A DNA stretch of 64,000 bases from Methylobacterium brachiatum (GCF_020523825.1 NZ_JAJALK010000024.1:1-64000), one strand, 5' to 3'. Positions 41,141-50,469 are shown, counted from the first letter of the stretch. The notes: generated by a model from the sequence alone, not told the origin. Numbers and translations are program-made.

Positions 41141-43489
41141 ATGAACCGGTCCCGGGCTGAAGCGACCTGGAACGCAATCGAACGGTCGCTGGCCGGATCC
41201 CTGTATCTCGCGTTGCTCTCAACGACCTGTGCGGTCATCGCGCCGGCCGCGGCCGCGGCACAGGCTGCGGCGACCACCGATATCGAGCTGTCCGAATTGA
41301 GCGTGACGGGTGAGGGCCCCAGCCGGTCTCTCAACGGCGACCTGTACGGCGCCGGCGGCGCGGTCGGCCCGGTCCCCGGCTACGTCGCCAGCCGCAGCAC
41401 GGTCGGCACGAAGACCGACACCCCGATCCTGGAGACGGCGCAATCCGTCTCGGTCGTCGGCCGCCAGCAGATCCAGGACCAGAACGCGCTGACGGTCACC
41501 CAGGCGCTGCGCTACACGCCGGGCGTCTTCGCCGAGTCGCGCGGCGGTGCCGGCTCGACTCGCCTGGAGCTGTTCAACATCCGCGGCTTCACGGCCCCGG
41601 TCTTCCTGGATCAGATGGCGATCATCGGCGGGCGCGACGCCAACACGTCGATCGACGTCTACCGCTTGGAGCGGATCGACATCATCAAGGGGCCGGCCTC
41701 GGTGCTGTACGGGCAGTCCGGCCCGGGCGGCATCGTCAACCTGGTCTCGAAGGTGCCGCAATTCGTCCGCCACGGCGAGGTCTTCATCCAGGGCGGCGGT
41801 TTCAACGAGGTCCGGAGCGGCTTCGACATCGGCGGCCCGATCGCGTCGGACATCCCGGGCCTGGCCGACCAGTTCGCCTACCGGGTGATCGGGCTCGGCT
41901 GGAACGGCGACGGGCCGGCGGTGACCACCAAGGTCGAGCGGGCCTTCATCACTCCGAGCATCACCTGGCGCCCGTCCACCGACACGTCGCTCACCCTGAT
42001 CGGCAATTACCAGCGCGATCCGTTCTCGGGCTTCTACGGCGGCTTCCCGGCGGTGGGCACCGTGTTCTCACGCAATTTCGGCAGCGGGCTGTTCGGACGG
42101 CTGCCGGTGAATTTCTACGACGGCGATCGCAACATCGAGCGCTCCGACCGGACCCAGGCCTCGATCGAGTACCTGTTCGACCAGCGTATCGGCGAGAACC
42201 TGCGGTTCCACTCGGCCGGACGCTACCTGCGTACCCAGGGCGATTACCGCAGCGTCTACGGCGCCTTCAACGACCGGAACGGCCCGACCGCCAGCGGCCC
42301 GCTCCTGGCACGGTCGGTCATCGGCACCAACGTGGCGGCCGAAGCCTACACGATGGACAACAACTTCATCGCCGAGTTCGATACCGGGTTCATCGCACAC
42401 ACCGCCCTGCTGGGCGTCGATCACCGGACCTTCAGCACCCGCACCAGCGGCACCCCGTTCCCGAGCGCTCCGGACCTCAACATCCTGGCGCCGAACTATG
42501 CCATGAACATCGCCTTCCCGGCATTCAACACCACCTCGCGGGTCGATGCCCAGCAGACCGGCGTGTACTTTCAGGACCAGGCGAAGTTCGATCGCGTCGT
42601 GCTGACGCTCGGCGGCCGCTACGACGTCGCCCGCCAGACCGGCCCGACCCGCAGCTTCTCCGGGAACACCAGCACCCTGACGCTCCAGGATGCGCCCTCC
42701 GACGCCCTGACCTATCGCGCGAGCCTGCTGTACCAGTTCGACAGCGGCGTGGCGCCGTACGTGTCCTACAGCCAAGCCTTCGAGCCGATCGTGAGCGGGC
42801 GCGTGTTCGACAGCGCCTTCGGGTCGGTGGGTCGCGTGCCCGACCCGATCCGCAGCGACCAGTACGAGGCCGGCATCAAGTACCAGCCGCCGGGCACCGA
42901 CATCCTGCTGACCGCCGCGGTCTTCGATATCCGCCAGTCGAACCGAACCTCCGCGGATCCCCTGCGCCAGGGCTTCGTGGTCCAGACCGGCGAAGTCGGC
43001 GCCCAGGGCGTGGAGTTCGAGGCACGGGCCAACCTGGCCGAGGGCCTGACGCTGATCGGCGGCGTCTCGCTCCTCGACATCCGCAACGTGCGGGATAGCG
43101 GCAGCACGGCGAACGACCTCACTCGGCTGTCGGTGCCGCTCCAGGGGCGGCGCCCGGTGCAGGTGCCGGACACCACGATCTCGCTGCTGGCGAACTACCG
43201 CTTCACCGACGGCCCCCTGCTGGGCCTCGGGATCGGTGGTGGCGTGCGCTACCTCGGCCCGTCCTGGGGCGATCCGGCTAATACCTTCCAGGTGCCGGAG
43301 AGCGTGGTTGTCGACGCGGTCGCGTCCTACGACATGCGGCACCTCGCGCCGAGCCTGGCCGGCCTCACGGCGGAGCTGAACGTCAACAACCTGCTGGACG
43401 AACGCTTCGTCTCCAGTTGCCTCTCCTACTCGGCTTGCTTCTATGGCCTGCCGCGCACGGTCTACGGAACCCTGCGCTATCGCTGGTAA
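41141..43489 (+). CDS. TonB-dependent siderophore receptor
   Basis: A 782-aa outer-membrane transporter. Signal sequence to about residue 43, plug domain with ETAQSVSVVGRQQIQDQNAL, ALRYTPGVFAESRGGAGSTR and IKGPASVLYGQSGPGGIVNL, then a beta-barrel ending in LPRTVYGTLRYRW with the expected C-terminal aromatic. It closely resembles ferrichrome/ferripyoverdine-type receptors (FhuA/FpvA class). It is followed at 11 bases by a PepSY-containing membrane protein, a common siderophore-uptake partner. Iron control is suggested by the upstream inverted repeat. Confidence 0.92.
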   Translation: MNRSRAEATWNAIERSLAGSLYLALLSTTCAVIAPAAAAAQAAATTDIELSELSVTGEGPSRSLNGDLYGAGGAVGPVPGYVASRSTVGTKTDTPILETAQSVSVVGRQQIQDQNALTVTQALRYTPGVFAESRGGAGSTRLELFNIRGFTAPVFLDQMAIIGGRDANTSIDVYRLERIDIIKGPASVLYGQSGPGGIVNLVSKVPQFVRHGEVFIQGGGFNEVRSGFDIGGPIASDIPGLADQFAYRVIGLGWNGDGPAVTTKVERAFITPSITWRPSTDTSLTLIGNYQRDPFSGFYGGFPAVGTVFSRNFGSGLFGRLPVNFYDGDRNIERSDRTQASIEYLFDQRIGENLRFHSAGRYLRTQGDYRSVYGAFNDRNGPTASGPLLARSVIGTNVAAEAYTMDNNFIAEFDTGFIAHTALLGVDHRTFSTRTSGTPFPSAPDLNILAPNYAMNIAFPAFNTTSRVDAQQTGVYFQDQAKFDRVVLTLGGRYDVARQTGPTRSFSGNTSTLTLQDAPSDALTYRASLLYQFDSGVAPYVSYSQAFEPIVSGRVFDSAFGSVGRVPDPIRSDQYEAGIKYQPPGTDILLTAAVFDIRQSNRTSADPLRQGFVVQTGEVGAQGVEFEARANLAEGLTLIGGVSLLDIRNVRDSGSTANDLTRLSVPLQGRRPVQVPDTTISLLANYRFTDGPLLGLGIGGGVRYLGPSWGDPANTFQVPESVVVDAVASYDMRHLAPSLAGLTAELNVNNLLDERFVSSCLSYSACFYGLPRTVYGTLRYRW

Positions 43490-43499
43490 GGCCCCGCCG

Positions 43500-45080
43500 A
43501 TGCGCAACAACTTCCGGCAGTCGATGGCGTGGCTGCACGCCTGGTCCGGGCTGATCGTCGGCTGGGTGCTGTTCGCGGTCTTCGTCACCGGGACCGCGAG
43601 CTATTACCGGCCCGAGATCTCGCGCTGGATGCGGCCCGAGCTCCAGGCCGGGACCGTGCGCGGCCCCGACGCGACGGCCGCCGCGGTGGAGCGCGGCGTC
43701 GCCTACCTGCAGGCGCAGGCGGGAGGCGCGCGGTCATGGTTCATCACGCCGCCGCGCCCGGACCTGCCGCTGCTCGAACTGTTCTGGCGGACAGGGCCGG
43801 GCCAGCCGCCGAGCCACGTGTTCCTCGATCCGGAGACCGGGGCGCCGGCCGCCCTGCGCGAGACACGCGGCGGCGATTTCCTCTACCGGTTCCACTTCGA
43901 GCTGAACATGGCGCCTCTCTGGGGCCGCTGGATCGTCGGCATCTGCGCGATGATCATGCTGGTGGCGCTGATCTCGGGGATCATCACCCACCGGAGGATC
44001 TTTGCCGACTTCTTCACCTTCCGCCGGGACAAGTCCGCCCAGCGCGGCTGGCTCGACGCCCACAACGTCACGGGCGTGCTCGCTTTGCCGTTCCACCTGA
44101 TGATCACCTATACGGGGCTGGTCACTCTGTCGTTCATGTACATGCCCTGGGGCATGACCGCGGCCTATCGGGGCGACACGCAACGCTTCTTCGCCGAGGC
44201 CGGCCAGATCACGGCGCCGCGCCCCCCGGCGGGCCGGCCGGGCACCCTGGCTCCCGTCGGCCCGATGGTGCGGCGCGCGCAGGAGACGATCCACGAGCCG
44301 CTGGAGCGGATCTCGATCGTCAACCCGAAGGACGCGAACGCCACCGTGGTGGTCGTGTTCGAGGAGCCGCACGGGCTCTCGCACGAGCACCCGCAGGTCG
44401 CCTTCGACGGCACCACGGGGAGCGTCGTTGAGGTCCGGGCCGGCGGGTTGAAGCCGGCGGCCAAGACCTTCACCACGATGGTCGGCCTGCACGAGGCGCA
44501 TTTCGCCGGGCCGGGCTTACGCATCCTGTTCTTCCTGTGTGGGCTCGCGGGCAGCGCCATGGTGGCCACGGGCCTGCTGCTGTGGTCGGTGGCGCGCCTG
44601 CCCAAGATGACCGCGGCCGGGAGCGCGCCGCATCTGGGTTTGCGCCTCGTCCAGGGCCTCAACATCGCGACGATCGCCGGGCTGCCGGCAGCCATCGCGG
44701 CCTATTTCCTGGCCAACCGGATCCTCCCGGTGGGGCTGCCCGACCGGGCGTTCTGGGAGATCCGCGGGTTCTTCGCGGTCTGGGTGCTGATCGCCGCGTT
44801 CGGCCTGGTACGTCCGCAGCGGCGGGCCTGGCGCGAGGTGCTGATCGTGGGTGCCGCCCTGTACGCGGCGGCCGCTCTGGCCGATGGCTGGCGGATGCAG
44901 CGGGCCTACGGCGCCGGCGATCCGGTGGATCCGCTCTTCGTCGGGGTCGATCTCGTCCTGCTGGGCCTGGCGGCGCTCCTGCTCTTCGCCGCCGGCAAGG
45001 CTGCCCGCTACGACGGCAGCCGGCCGTCGCGTGCCCGCGGCGCCAACCGGCAGGCCTTCAGCGGAACGGCCGCCGAATAG
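43500..45080 (+). CDS. PepSY-associated transmembrane protein
   Basis: A 526-aa inner-membrane protein of the PepSY_TM family, typical next to TonB siderophore receptors and often involved in ferrisiderophore reduction. It has an N-terminal membrane helix (AWLHAWSGLIVGWVLFAVFV), a periplasmic region, a second span (GICAMIMLVALISGIITHRR) and a C-terminal bundle (FFLCGLAGSAMVATGLLLW and later helices). HAWSGLIVGW carries the conserved His-Trp of this family. It is cotranscribed with the receptor. Confidence 0.88.
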   Translation: MRNNFRQSMAWLHAWSGLIVGWVLFAVFVTGTASYYRPEISRWMRPELQAGTVRGPDATAAAVERGVAYLQAQAGGARSWFITPPRPDLPLLELFWRTGPGQPPSHVFLDPETGAPAALRETRGGDFLYRFHFELNMAPLWGRWIVGICAMIMLVALISGIITHRRIFADFFTFRRDKSAQRGWLDAHNVTGVLALPFHLMITYTGLVTLSFMYMPWGMTAAYRGDTQRFFAEAGQITAPRPPAGRPGTLAPVGPMVRRAQETIHEPLERISIVNPKDANATVVVVFEEPHGLSHEHPQVAFDGTTGSVVEVRAGGLKPAAKTFTTMVGLHEAHFAGPGLRILFFLCGLAGSAMVATGLLLWSVARLPKMTAAGSAPHLGLRLVQGLNIATIAGLPAAIAAYFLANRILPVGLPDRAFWEIRGFFAVWVLIAAFGLVRPQRRAWREVLIVGAALYAAAALADGWRMQRAYGAGDPVDPLFVGVDLVLLGLAALLLFAAGKAARYDGSRPSRARGANRQAFSGTAAE

Positions 45081-45119
45081 GGGCCGTGGGCGGGTTCGGC
45101 GACCGCCCGGGCACGCAGC

Positions 45120-45626
45120 TCAGCCGCGCTCGGACCCCGCGGGGAAGCGGCGCGCGAACCAGTCGCGCAGGACCTGACGCTCGTAATATAGGCCGCCGGT
45201 GGAGAAGCGCGGGTTCGCGGTCAGCAGGAAATTGATGTCGGTGACCGTATCCTCGCCCTGCGCGACGATGCGGCCGCCCCGGCGCAGCGCGTAGGCCAGG
45301 CGGATCCGCGGCGGCGTGGCGTCGGTCACGACGCGGATGCCCGTCGGCGACGCGAAACCGGGTCGGTCGAACCCGGCGAGATCGATGTCGAGGATCGTGA
45401 TATCGAGGCGCTCGTCCGGCCGGAGACGGGCATTGCCGAGATCGACCAGGATCCGGGTCAGCTCGGCCAGCGTGACCCGGAGCGGCTGCCCGGAGGCGAA
45501 GCGATTCTCGGCATCCGTGAAGCGCTCCGGCGTGGCGTAGCGGACCTGGACCTCCGCGGCCGCCGGGCCGGCCGCCAGGAGCACGGCCAGAACGAGGCCG
45601 GCCCTGCCTGCACCGCGCTTGCTCAT
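45120..45626 (-). CDS. DUF3016 family exported protein
   Basis: A 168-aa protein. Signal peptide RAGLVLAVLLAAGPAAA, then the DUF3016 chain with VRYATPERFTDAENRFASGQ, LDLGNARLRPDERLDITILD-like segment and PRIRLAYALRRGGRIVAQGE. Mature length about 140 residues, periplasmic, unknown role. It is convergent with the PepSY gene, 39 bases apart. Family confidence is moderate but the length, start and motif positions fit. Confidence 0.8.
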   Translation of the reverse strand: MSKRGAGRAGLVLAVLLAAGPAAAEVQVRYATPERFTDAENRFASGQPLRVTLAELTRILVDLGNARLRPDERLDITILDIDLAGFDRPGFASPTGIRVVTDATPPRIRLAYALRRGGRIVAQGEDTVTDINFLLTANPRFSTGGLYYERQVLRDWFARRFPAGSERG

Positions 45627-45894
45627 ATCGCTCTCACAATCCTGCCTATCGTGCTGCGGGGTTGCGGCGGTGTGTCGCCGCGCCGCCCTCCGGCTCGCCG
45701 GGACCGGTGCGGGCCGGCCCCGCGTAAAAGGGAAAACCCCTTGCGTGGCCTTCCGTTTCCGCGACACGGAGGTCGATCGGCCGGGCGCGCATGACTGCAA
45801 TCGAGGGCTGAGGCGTCCATAGTCTCGCCGCGTTCCGGGCGCCACCTGGGGTCATCAGCCCGCGAGGGCAGCCCTTCATGGGAGCGCGCACCGC

Positions 45895-46023
45895 TTGCTC
45901 AACTCTTTCCTGGCGATCCTCACCGTTATCGCGGTCCTGGCAGTCACGGCGCTGTTCAAGCTGCCGCTCCTGCCGTTCCGACTGGCCGGCCGTCTGCTGC
46001 GGGGTCGTCCGGCGGTCGCCTGA
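45895..46023 (+). CDS. Possible 42-aa single-span membrane protein
   Basis: A TTG-started frame encodes LNSFLAILTVIAVLAVTALF followed by a basic tail, a single membrane span with a positive inside end. GGAG lies 10 bases upstream. The overlapping frame starting at ATG 45878 looks like a shadow. Existence is plausible but unproven. Confidence 0.35.
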   Translation: MLNSFLAILTVIAVLAVTALFKLPLLPFRLAGRLLRGRPAVA

Positions 46024-46041
46024 TCGGGCCGCCCGACCGGA

Positions 46042-46320
46042 TCATCCCGCCGCGTCGATGACGAATTCCATCCCGCGACCCGGCCCCTGATCGGCATAGT
46101 CGACCAGGGCCAGGCCGCGCTCTGCCAAGGTCGCCTCGACGATCCCCCGCTCCTTGCGGACCATCTGGCCGACCGCCAGCGGCGTCAGGCGCGGGCTCAC
46201 CCGCCGCAGCTGATCGACCCCGATATTGGCCGGCGTGCCGTCGCCCTCGGCGATCCGGGCGAGCGCGAGGCCCAGATCCTTCGCCTTGGTCTCCGCGGCG
46301 GATTTCGGCTTGAACGCCAT
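46042..46320 (-). CDS. Hypothetical protein
   Basis: A 92-aa soluble protein with AGGAGAG before the ATG. The sequence is Lys/Ala/Leu-rich: FKPKSAAETKAKDLGLALAR, GVDQLRRVSPRLTPLAVGQM and a C-terminal DQGPGRGMEFVIDAAG. No membrane span, Cys or known domain. It lies 34 bases downstream of the DUF6894 gene on the same strand and could be cotranscribed. Confidence 0.6.
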   Translation of the reverse strand: MAFKPKSAAETKAKDLGLALARIAEGDGTPANIGVDQLRRVSPRLTPLAVGQMVRKERGIVEATLAERGLALVDYADQGPGRGMEFVIDAAG

Positions 46321-46354
46321 CTTGTCTCTCCTCGTATTCGGGGGCCGTCGCGCT

Positions 46355-46600
46355 TCACGCGGCCTGCACATCCACGTTCACGTCGACGAACGCCCGGATC
46401 CAGACGCGACGCCCCTTGGCGTCGTAGACCTCGACCTGCCAGCCCGACCAATCGAACCGCTCGACCCGCTCCATGAGCCCGAGCGCGACCCGCTCGGCAT
46501 GGACGCGCATCTGCGCCGTCGTCGGCAGACGCTTGCCCTTGAGGTCGGTCACCAGCTCATGCCCGTCCGTGCAGTGGAAGCGGTAGAGCTTCGTCGGCAT
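46355..46600 (-). CDS. DUF6894 family protein
   Basis: An 81-aa soluble protein from the ATG preceded by GAGGAA (an in-frame TTG upstream is less likely). It follows the DUF6894 layout: an N-terminal YRFHCTDGHELVTDLKGKRL strand pair, a central helix (QMRVHAERVALGLMERVERF) and a C-terminal beta strand (EVYDAKGRRVWIRAFVDVNV). These short proteins are abundant in Methylobacterium and uncharacterised. Confidence 0.8.
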   Translation of the reverse strand: MPTKLYRFHCTDGHELVTDLKGKRLPTTAQMRVHAERVALGLMERVERFDWSGWQVEVYDAKGRRVWIRAFVDVNVDVQAA

Positions 46601-46819
46601 CGGCCGTTCCTCGATCAATCGACAGCCCTCCGGTTCCGTTCAAGGCCGCGGCATCGAGACAGCTGGCCGCCCAGCCGCGCGCCTATGTTCACTTTATGTT
46701 CTATACATAGGCAGCACGCGATGCATCCACAACCGCACGAATGGGTTGTGGAGACCGGCCTCGCCCAGCCGGTGCAAGCCGCGGAAGCTGGTGGGTCCGG
46801 ACGATCGCGGCCCGCCTGA

Positions 46820-47210
46820 ACTGGCCGGACCCGCCGCAATCGGGAACGGGTCGGGGACGCGTTCGGCATCACGCTCAGGCGCGAGAGCGCGGGTCCGTTC
46901 ACGCGAGGATTGGGGCCGAGCTTCCAGCCCAACGGGATCCGCGTGATCGCGGTCGATGATCGTGCGCCGACCGCCGCCGCGGAGCCGGAAGTCGGCCCGC
47001 TCCTCGCGCTCGACAGCGAAGCATCACCCTCGACGCGATCGGGACGGGCTTCCCGGAGGCCCGGATCACCGCCACGCCGCGCGGATCGCGGGCGAGCGGA
47101 CCGACCTGTCGGTCGCGTCCGGGGGGGGGGGGGAACGCTCGTTCGGCACCGCCGCGGACGAGCCGGAATGTCGGAACACGCTTGTCTTCACCGGCAAACC
47201 GCCGCCCTGA
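46820..47210 (+). pseudogene. Decayed PDZ-like gene with frameshifts
   Basis: Three consecutive protein-like segments lie in three reading frames. The first (AFGITLRRESAGPFTRGLGP then QPNGIRVIAVDDRAPTAA) reads like a PDZ ligand-binding region; the second continues as ITLDAIGTGFPEARITATPR; the third ends in ADEPECRNTLVFTGKPPP before a TGA. Changes of frame occur near 47025 and 47090. A run of 13 G (47121-47133) lies within the last segment. No intact frame or start codon is available. Reading it as an inactivated exported PDZ protein is inference. Confidence 0.5.
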
Positions 47211-47301
47211 CCGCCGGGGCGGGCAGGCTCTCCGACGCGGCCGATCCCGCCGGGGGGCGCGGCTTCGAGCCAGCGCCTGCCCGGTCGGAGAGGGGCTCCG
47301 C

Positions 47302-47757
47302 TCAGGCGGCCTCGCCCTTCCGCTTGGCCATGGCGCCGGGCTGCCCCAACCCGATCGCCTTCGCGAGAGCGGAACGCTGCTCGGCATAGCTCGGGGCGAC
47401 CATCGGATAGTCGGCCGGCAGGCCGTAGCGCTCGCGGTAGCTCTGCGGGCTCAGGCCATTGGCGGCCAGATGCCGCTTCAGCGTCTTGTAGGTCTTGCCG
47501 TCGATGAAGCTGACGATCCCGTCCTGCTGCACCGACTTGCGGATCTGGGCCGGGCTCGGCTTGTCGACGGCCGGCGCGGCGGCACCGCTCTCGACCGGCG
47601 CCGTTCCGGACGCCAGGCCGGCGATCGCACCGTAGATGCGCGCGATCAGCGCCGGCAGCTCGGAGGCCGGGACCGGATTGTTCGCCACGTAGGCGGCGAC
47701 GAGATCAACCGCCAACTCGGTGAAGTTGGAAGATTTCCCATAGGATGTCTCGTTCAT
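47302..47757 (-). CDS. Ros/MucR-family transcriptional regulator without zinc cysteines
   Basis: A 151-aa protein of the MucR/Ros family. N-terminal region FTELAVDLVAAYVANNPVPA then linker; the C-terminal DNA-binding module reads IVSFIDGKTYKTLKRHLAAN, YGLPADYPMVAPSYAEQRSA and LAKAIGLGQ. The position where zinc-binding members have CLECGK reads VSFIDGK, so the two metal cysteines are absent. Such non-zinc homologs are known in Rhizobiales. It probably regulates surface polysaccharide or motility genes, as MucR does elsewhere, and may self-regulate. Confidence 0.88.
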   Translation of the reverse strand: MNETSYGKSSNFTELAVDLVAAYVANNPVPASELPALIARIYGAIAGLASGTAPVESGAAAPAVDKPSPAQIRKSVQQDGIVSFIDGKTYKTLKRHLAANGLSPQSYRERYGLPADYPMVAPSYAEQRSALAKAIGLGQPGAMAKRKGEAA

Positions 47758-48027
47758 ATTGGCCCCTTCAGATCGTGCAGCATCCCCTTGTTGTTTCGGA
47801 CCGACTAAGGATTCAACACACCAAATCCGGCTTTCAACGCTATTCTGTTGGCAGGTCCAGCGTCCTTAGCCGCGCCACAATCGGAACGTTAGCCGCGGGA
47901 TCGCCGGCTCTGCTCGGCGACACCCTACCATTCGGGATGCCTAAACGAGAAACGGCCGGGACATAGGTCCCGGCCGTCGCGTGGAGCCTAAAGGGCTCCG
48001 GATTGTATCGGGTCGCGCAGCGACCGA
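47758..48027. other. Intergenic region with strong hairpin
   Basis: The region between the divergent MucR gene and the stress protein gene. It contains an 11-bp perfect stem (ACGGCCGGGAC / GTCCCGGCCGT, 47952-47977, loop of 4). On the minus strand this is followed by TTTCTC, so it probably terminates the stress-protein transcript. AT-richer sequence near 47780-47860 should hold the MucR promoter. Confidence 0.6.
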
Positions 48028-48681
48028 TCAGAGGCTCGTGGTGCCCGGATAAGCCCGGACACGGCTCCGACCGTCGGTCGGGCCGGTGATGGCGGTACCG
48101 GCAGCCGGGGCCGGAGCCTCCCAACCATCCGCACGCCACGCACTGGTCTTCTGGTCGAGATCGACCGAGCCGTGCTCCTCGAGGACATCCATGACCATCG
48201 GCACCATCGTGGTGCGCGCATCGTCGACGCGGACCGTGACGAGCGTCCCGCCCCGGCGTACGCCTTCGCCGTAGGCATGCGCGTCCGTCTCGCTGACGCC
48301 GGCCCCGGCCAGGGCTCCGCCGAGGCCGCCCGCGGCGGCGCCGATCCCGGCGCCCGTCAGGGTGGCGACGAGCCAGCCGGCGGCCACGACCGGGCCGACA
48401 CCGGGGATCGCGATCAGGCCGAGACCGGCCAGGAGGCCGGCCGCGCCGCCGACCACGGTGCCGAGGGTGGCGCCGGTGCCGGTGCCATCCTTGGCCTTCT
48501 CCTTGGTGTCGTCGCTGACATGCGTTCCGTCGGTGGCGGTGCGGCCGGCATGACGGTCGCCCTCGTTGTTGCTGACGATGCTGATGTCGCCGTGCGGAAT
48601 GCCGCCCGCCTCAAGCTTGCTGACGGCGTTGCTGGCATCCTCGTAACGGTCGTAGAGGGCCGTGATGGTTTGCTGAGCCAT
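48028..48681 (-). CDS. General stress protein-like membrane protein (glycine-zipper type)
   Basis: A 217-aa protein. The N terminus (TITALYDRYEDASNAVSKLE) is the ferredoxin-like GSP17M/YflT start. The middle contains a hydrophobic glycine-zipper segment (TVVGGAAGLLAGLGLIAIPG, VGPVVAAGWLVATLTGAGIG) and the C-terminal part has VTVRVDDARTTMVPMVMDVL. It is likely a stress-associated membrane protein. The distance to the next downstream gene on this strand includes a strong hairpin at 47952. Confidence 0.82.
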   Translation of the reverse strand: MAQQTITALYDRYEDASNAVSKLEAGGIPHGDISIVSNNEGDRHAGRTATDGTHVSDDTKEKAKDGTGTGATLGTVVGGAAGLLAGLGLIAIPGVGPVVAAGWLVATLTGAGIGAAAGGLGGALAGAGVSETDAHAYGEGVRRGGTLVTVRVDDARTTMVPMVMDVLEEHGSVDLDQKTSAWRADGWEAPAPAAGTAITGPTDGRSRVRAYPGTTSL

Positions 48682-48719
48682 AAGAATTCTCCTGCGTGAA
48701 GGTCGTGAGGATCAGGGGA

Positions 48720-49103
48720 TCACTGCGCCGCCACGTTGCCCTTGAAATCGAGGCCCACGTTGACCTGCTTGCCGCCCTGCATGGCGGTGCCGCGCCAGAT
48801 GCCGTCGCCGTCCTTCTTGAGGTTCTTGGCGTCCGTGAAGCCGGACTTCTCGAGCCGCGAACGCGCCTCGCCCTCGGTGAAGCTGTTGGCGCCCTTCTCC
48901 AGCTGGACGTTGGCATGGGCCGCGGTCGTGCCGCCGTTGGGGGCCATCTTGTCGGTGTTCGGACGGGTGACGCTCTCCTGGCCACCCGATTGCTGGCTGG
49001 TCTTCGCGTCAGGAGCAGCCGGCGTCCCGGTCACGGTGGTCTGCGCGAGGGCGCTCGAGCCGAACAGCGTAGCAATGGCGAGGACGGCGAGGGAGGTACG
49101 CAT
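48720..49103 (-). CDS. Exported PepSY-like small protein
   Basis: A 127-aa periplasmic protein. Signal peptide MRTSLAVLAIATLFGSSALA-QT, then a Thr/Gln/Gly-rich linker and a C-terminal domain reading SFTEGEARSRLEKSGFTDAK, DGDGIWRGTAMQGGKQVNVG and LDFKGNVAAQ, which is the PepSY-like pattern common in Methylobacterium exported proteins. It precedes the general stress protein by 38 bases on the same strand and could be cotranscribed. Confidence 0.75.
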   Translation of the reverse strand: MRTSLAVLAIATLFGSSALAQTTVTGTPAAPDAKTSQQSGGQESVTRPNTDKMAPNGGTTAAHANVQLEKGANSFTEGEARSRLEKSGFTDAKNLKKDGDGIWRGTAMQGGKQVNVGLDFKGNVAAQ

Positions 49104-49350
49104 GATGGTCTCCGTGGATCATTCCGGACCCCATCAATCCCGCTGGCACATGATACGTTCCACGCGGCGAGGATTTACAGATCAAGCTTCAGGATTTCAG
49201 AGGCCGAGCACGTTTGGTTCCAAAAAATTGTCCTCTAATATCTAACGAATAAATGCGACCCTCGCGAAGACCAGCCGCGCGATGCCTAAATCCCCCCAGG
49301 CGGCCGCCGCCTCGGTCGCCCGAGGCGGCGGCCGCCATACCCGACCGGCT

Positions 49351-49581
49351 TCAGCCGGCGCCGTATCCGCCCTTGCGGTTGTCCGGCTGGGGAACGGGCG
49401 GCCGGGTGTCGTAGCCGCCGCTCTCCGGGGCCGCATCGCCCGGAGCCTCGGCCTCGGGATGGCCCGGCGCGTGCGGGCCGCTTCCCCCGGCGCCGGCGTC
49501 GGGCGTCTTCACCGCGCGCGCCGGTCGAGCCGGCGGCACGGTTCCCAAGGCTTCCCGCGCCGCGTCGACATCCTGTCCCAT
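49351..49581 (-). CDS. Hypothetical Pro/Gly-rich small protein
   Basis: A 76-aa soluble protein with GGAGGATCAC before the ATG. Helical start (GQDVDAAREALGTVPPARPA) then a Gly/Pro/Asp-rich disordered tail with GGSGPHAPGHPEAEAP and GGYDTRPPVPQPDN. The strong ribosome binding site supports it as real. No family recognised. It may be a small stress-related protein by company, but that is a guess. Confidence 0.6.
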   Translation of the reverse strand: MGQDVDAAREALGTVPPARPARAVKTPDAGAGGSGPHAPGHPEAEAPGDAAPESGGYDTRPPVPQPDNRKGGYGAG

Positions 49582-49681
49582 GTGATCCTCCCGGGTGATC
49601 CGTGGAGGGCCAAGACCGAAGGGCCGAGGCATGTTCCCGCGGCCCGGGCGCAGAGGGGCTCGTTCGGGCGCCGAACGCGGC

Positions 49682-50290
49682 TCAGCGATGAAAGCTGCTG
49701 CGCGCGATCGCGCGACCCAGGCTCATGAGCAGCACGTCGGCGGCGGCGCGAACCTCGGCCGGCGTGTCGCCGTCGAGCGCGCGCTTCAGCGCGATCGCCA
49801 GGTCGGCGGCCCGTTCCAGGGCATCGGCCGGCGCCGACAGGTCGCTCAAGACGTAGCGCTCGCTGCCCTGATGCATCTCGGTGATGTCGATGATGATGCC
49901 GCGGGACCGGACCGGACGCCCGTTCGCATCCTGGAACATGCGTCCGCGGCTGAGCAGCCACCGCACGGTTCCGTCCGGCGCGACCACCCGGTACTCGGCG
50001 ACCGCCAGGCCACCCGTCTTCGAGGCCTGCTGAACATGATCGAGCAGCCAGGCATGGTCGGCCGGATGGACGGCGCCGATGGCGGTCGAGCCGTCGAGCT
50101 CGGTCTCCGCCAGCGCGGGATCGCCGGCCAGCAAGCGCGCCGCGCCGGCATCGTAGACCACGACGTGACGGACGATGTCCCAATCCCAGACACCGACCAC
50201 GCATGACGCTTCGAGGGCAGCGCGGAGCCGGTCGAGCGGTTCACTGAAGCCGTCGATCGCGTTGACCGGCGTCTTCGAGCGCTGTCCCAT
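49682..50290 (-). CDS. PAS domain protein
   Basis: A 202-aa protein that is essentially one PAS_3-type domain: CVVGVWDWDIVRHVVVYDAG, VHPADHAWLLDHVQQASKTG, EYRVVAPDGTVRWLLSRGRM and ITEMHQGSERY, followed by a helical C-terminal segment (RAADLAIALKRALDGDTPAE). There is no kinase, GGDEF or HTH output domain, so it may work as a stand-alone sensor or partner of another protein. Ligand unknown. Confidence 0.8.
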   Translation of the reverse strand: MGQRSKTPVNAIDGFSEPLDRLRAALEASCVVGVWDWDIVRHVVVYDAGAARLLAGDPALAETELDGSTAIGAVHPADHAWLLDHVQQASKTGGLAVAEYRVVAPDGTVRWLLSRGRMFQDANGRPVRSRGIIIDITEMHQGSERYVLSDLSAPADALERAADLAIALKRALDGDTPAEVRAAADVLLMSLGRAIARSSFHR

Positions 50291-50469
50291 CGTGTCGATC
50301 CCGCCGAGCTGTACCAGGACGATTTGGTGCGCAACCGTACCATTTCATCCCGGAATCTGTCGAAAATTTCATGATCGGATCGGGGTGCATTCCCGCCGCA
50401 GGTCGGTTGGAACGGCAGGACCCCGCTGCGTCTCCCGCACAACCGGTCCCGAGCCGCGTTGAACCGATC

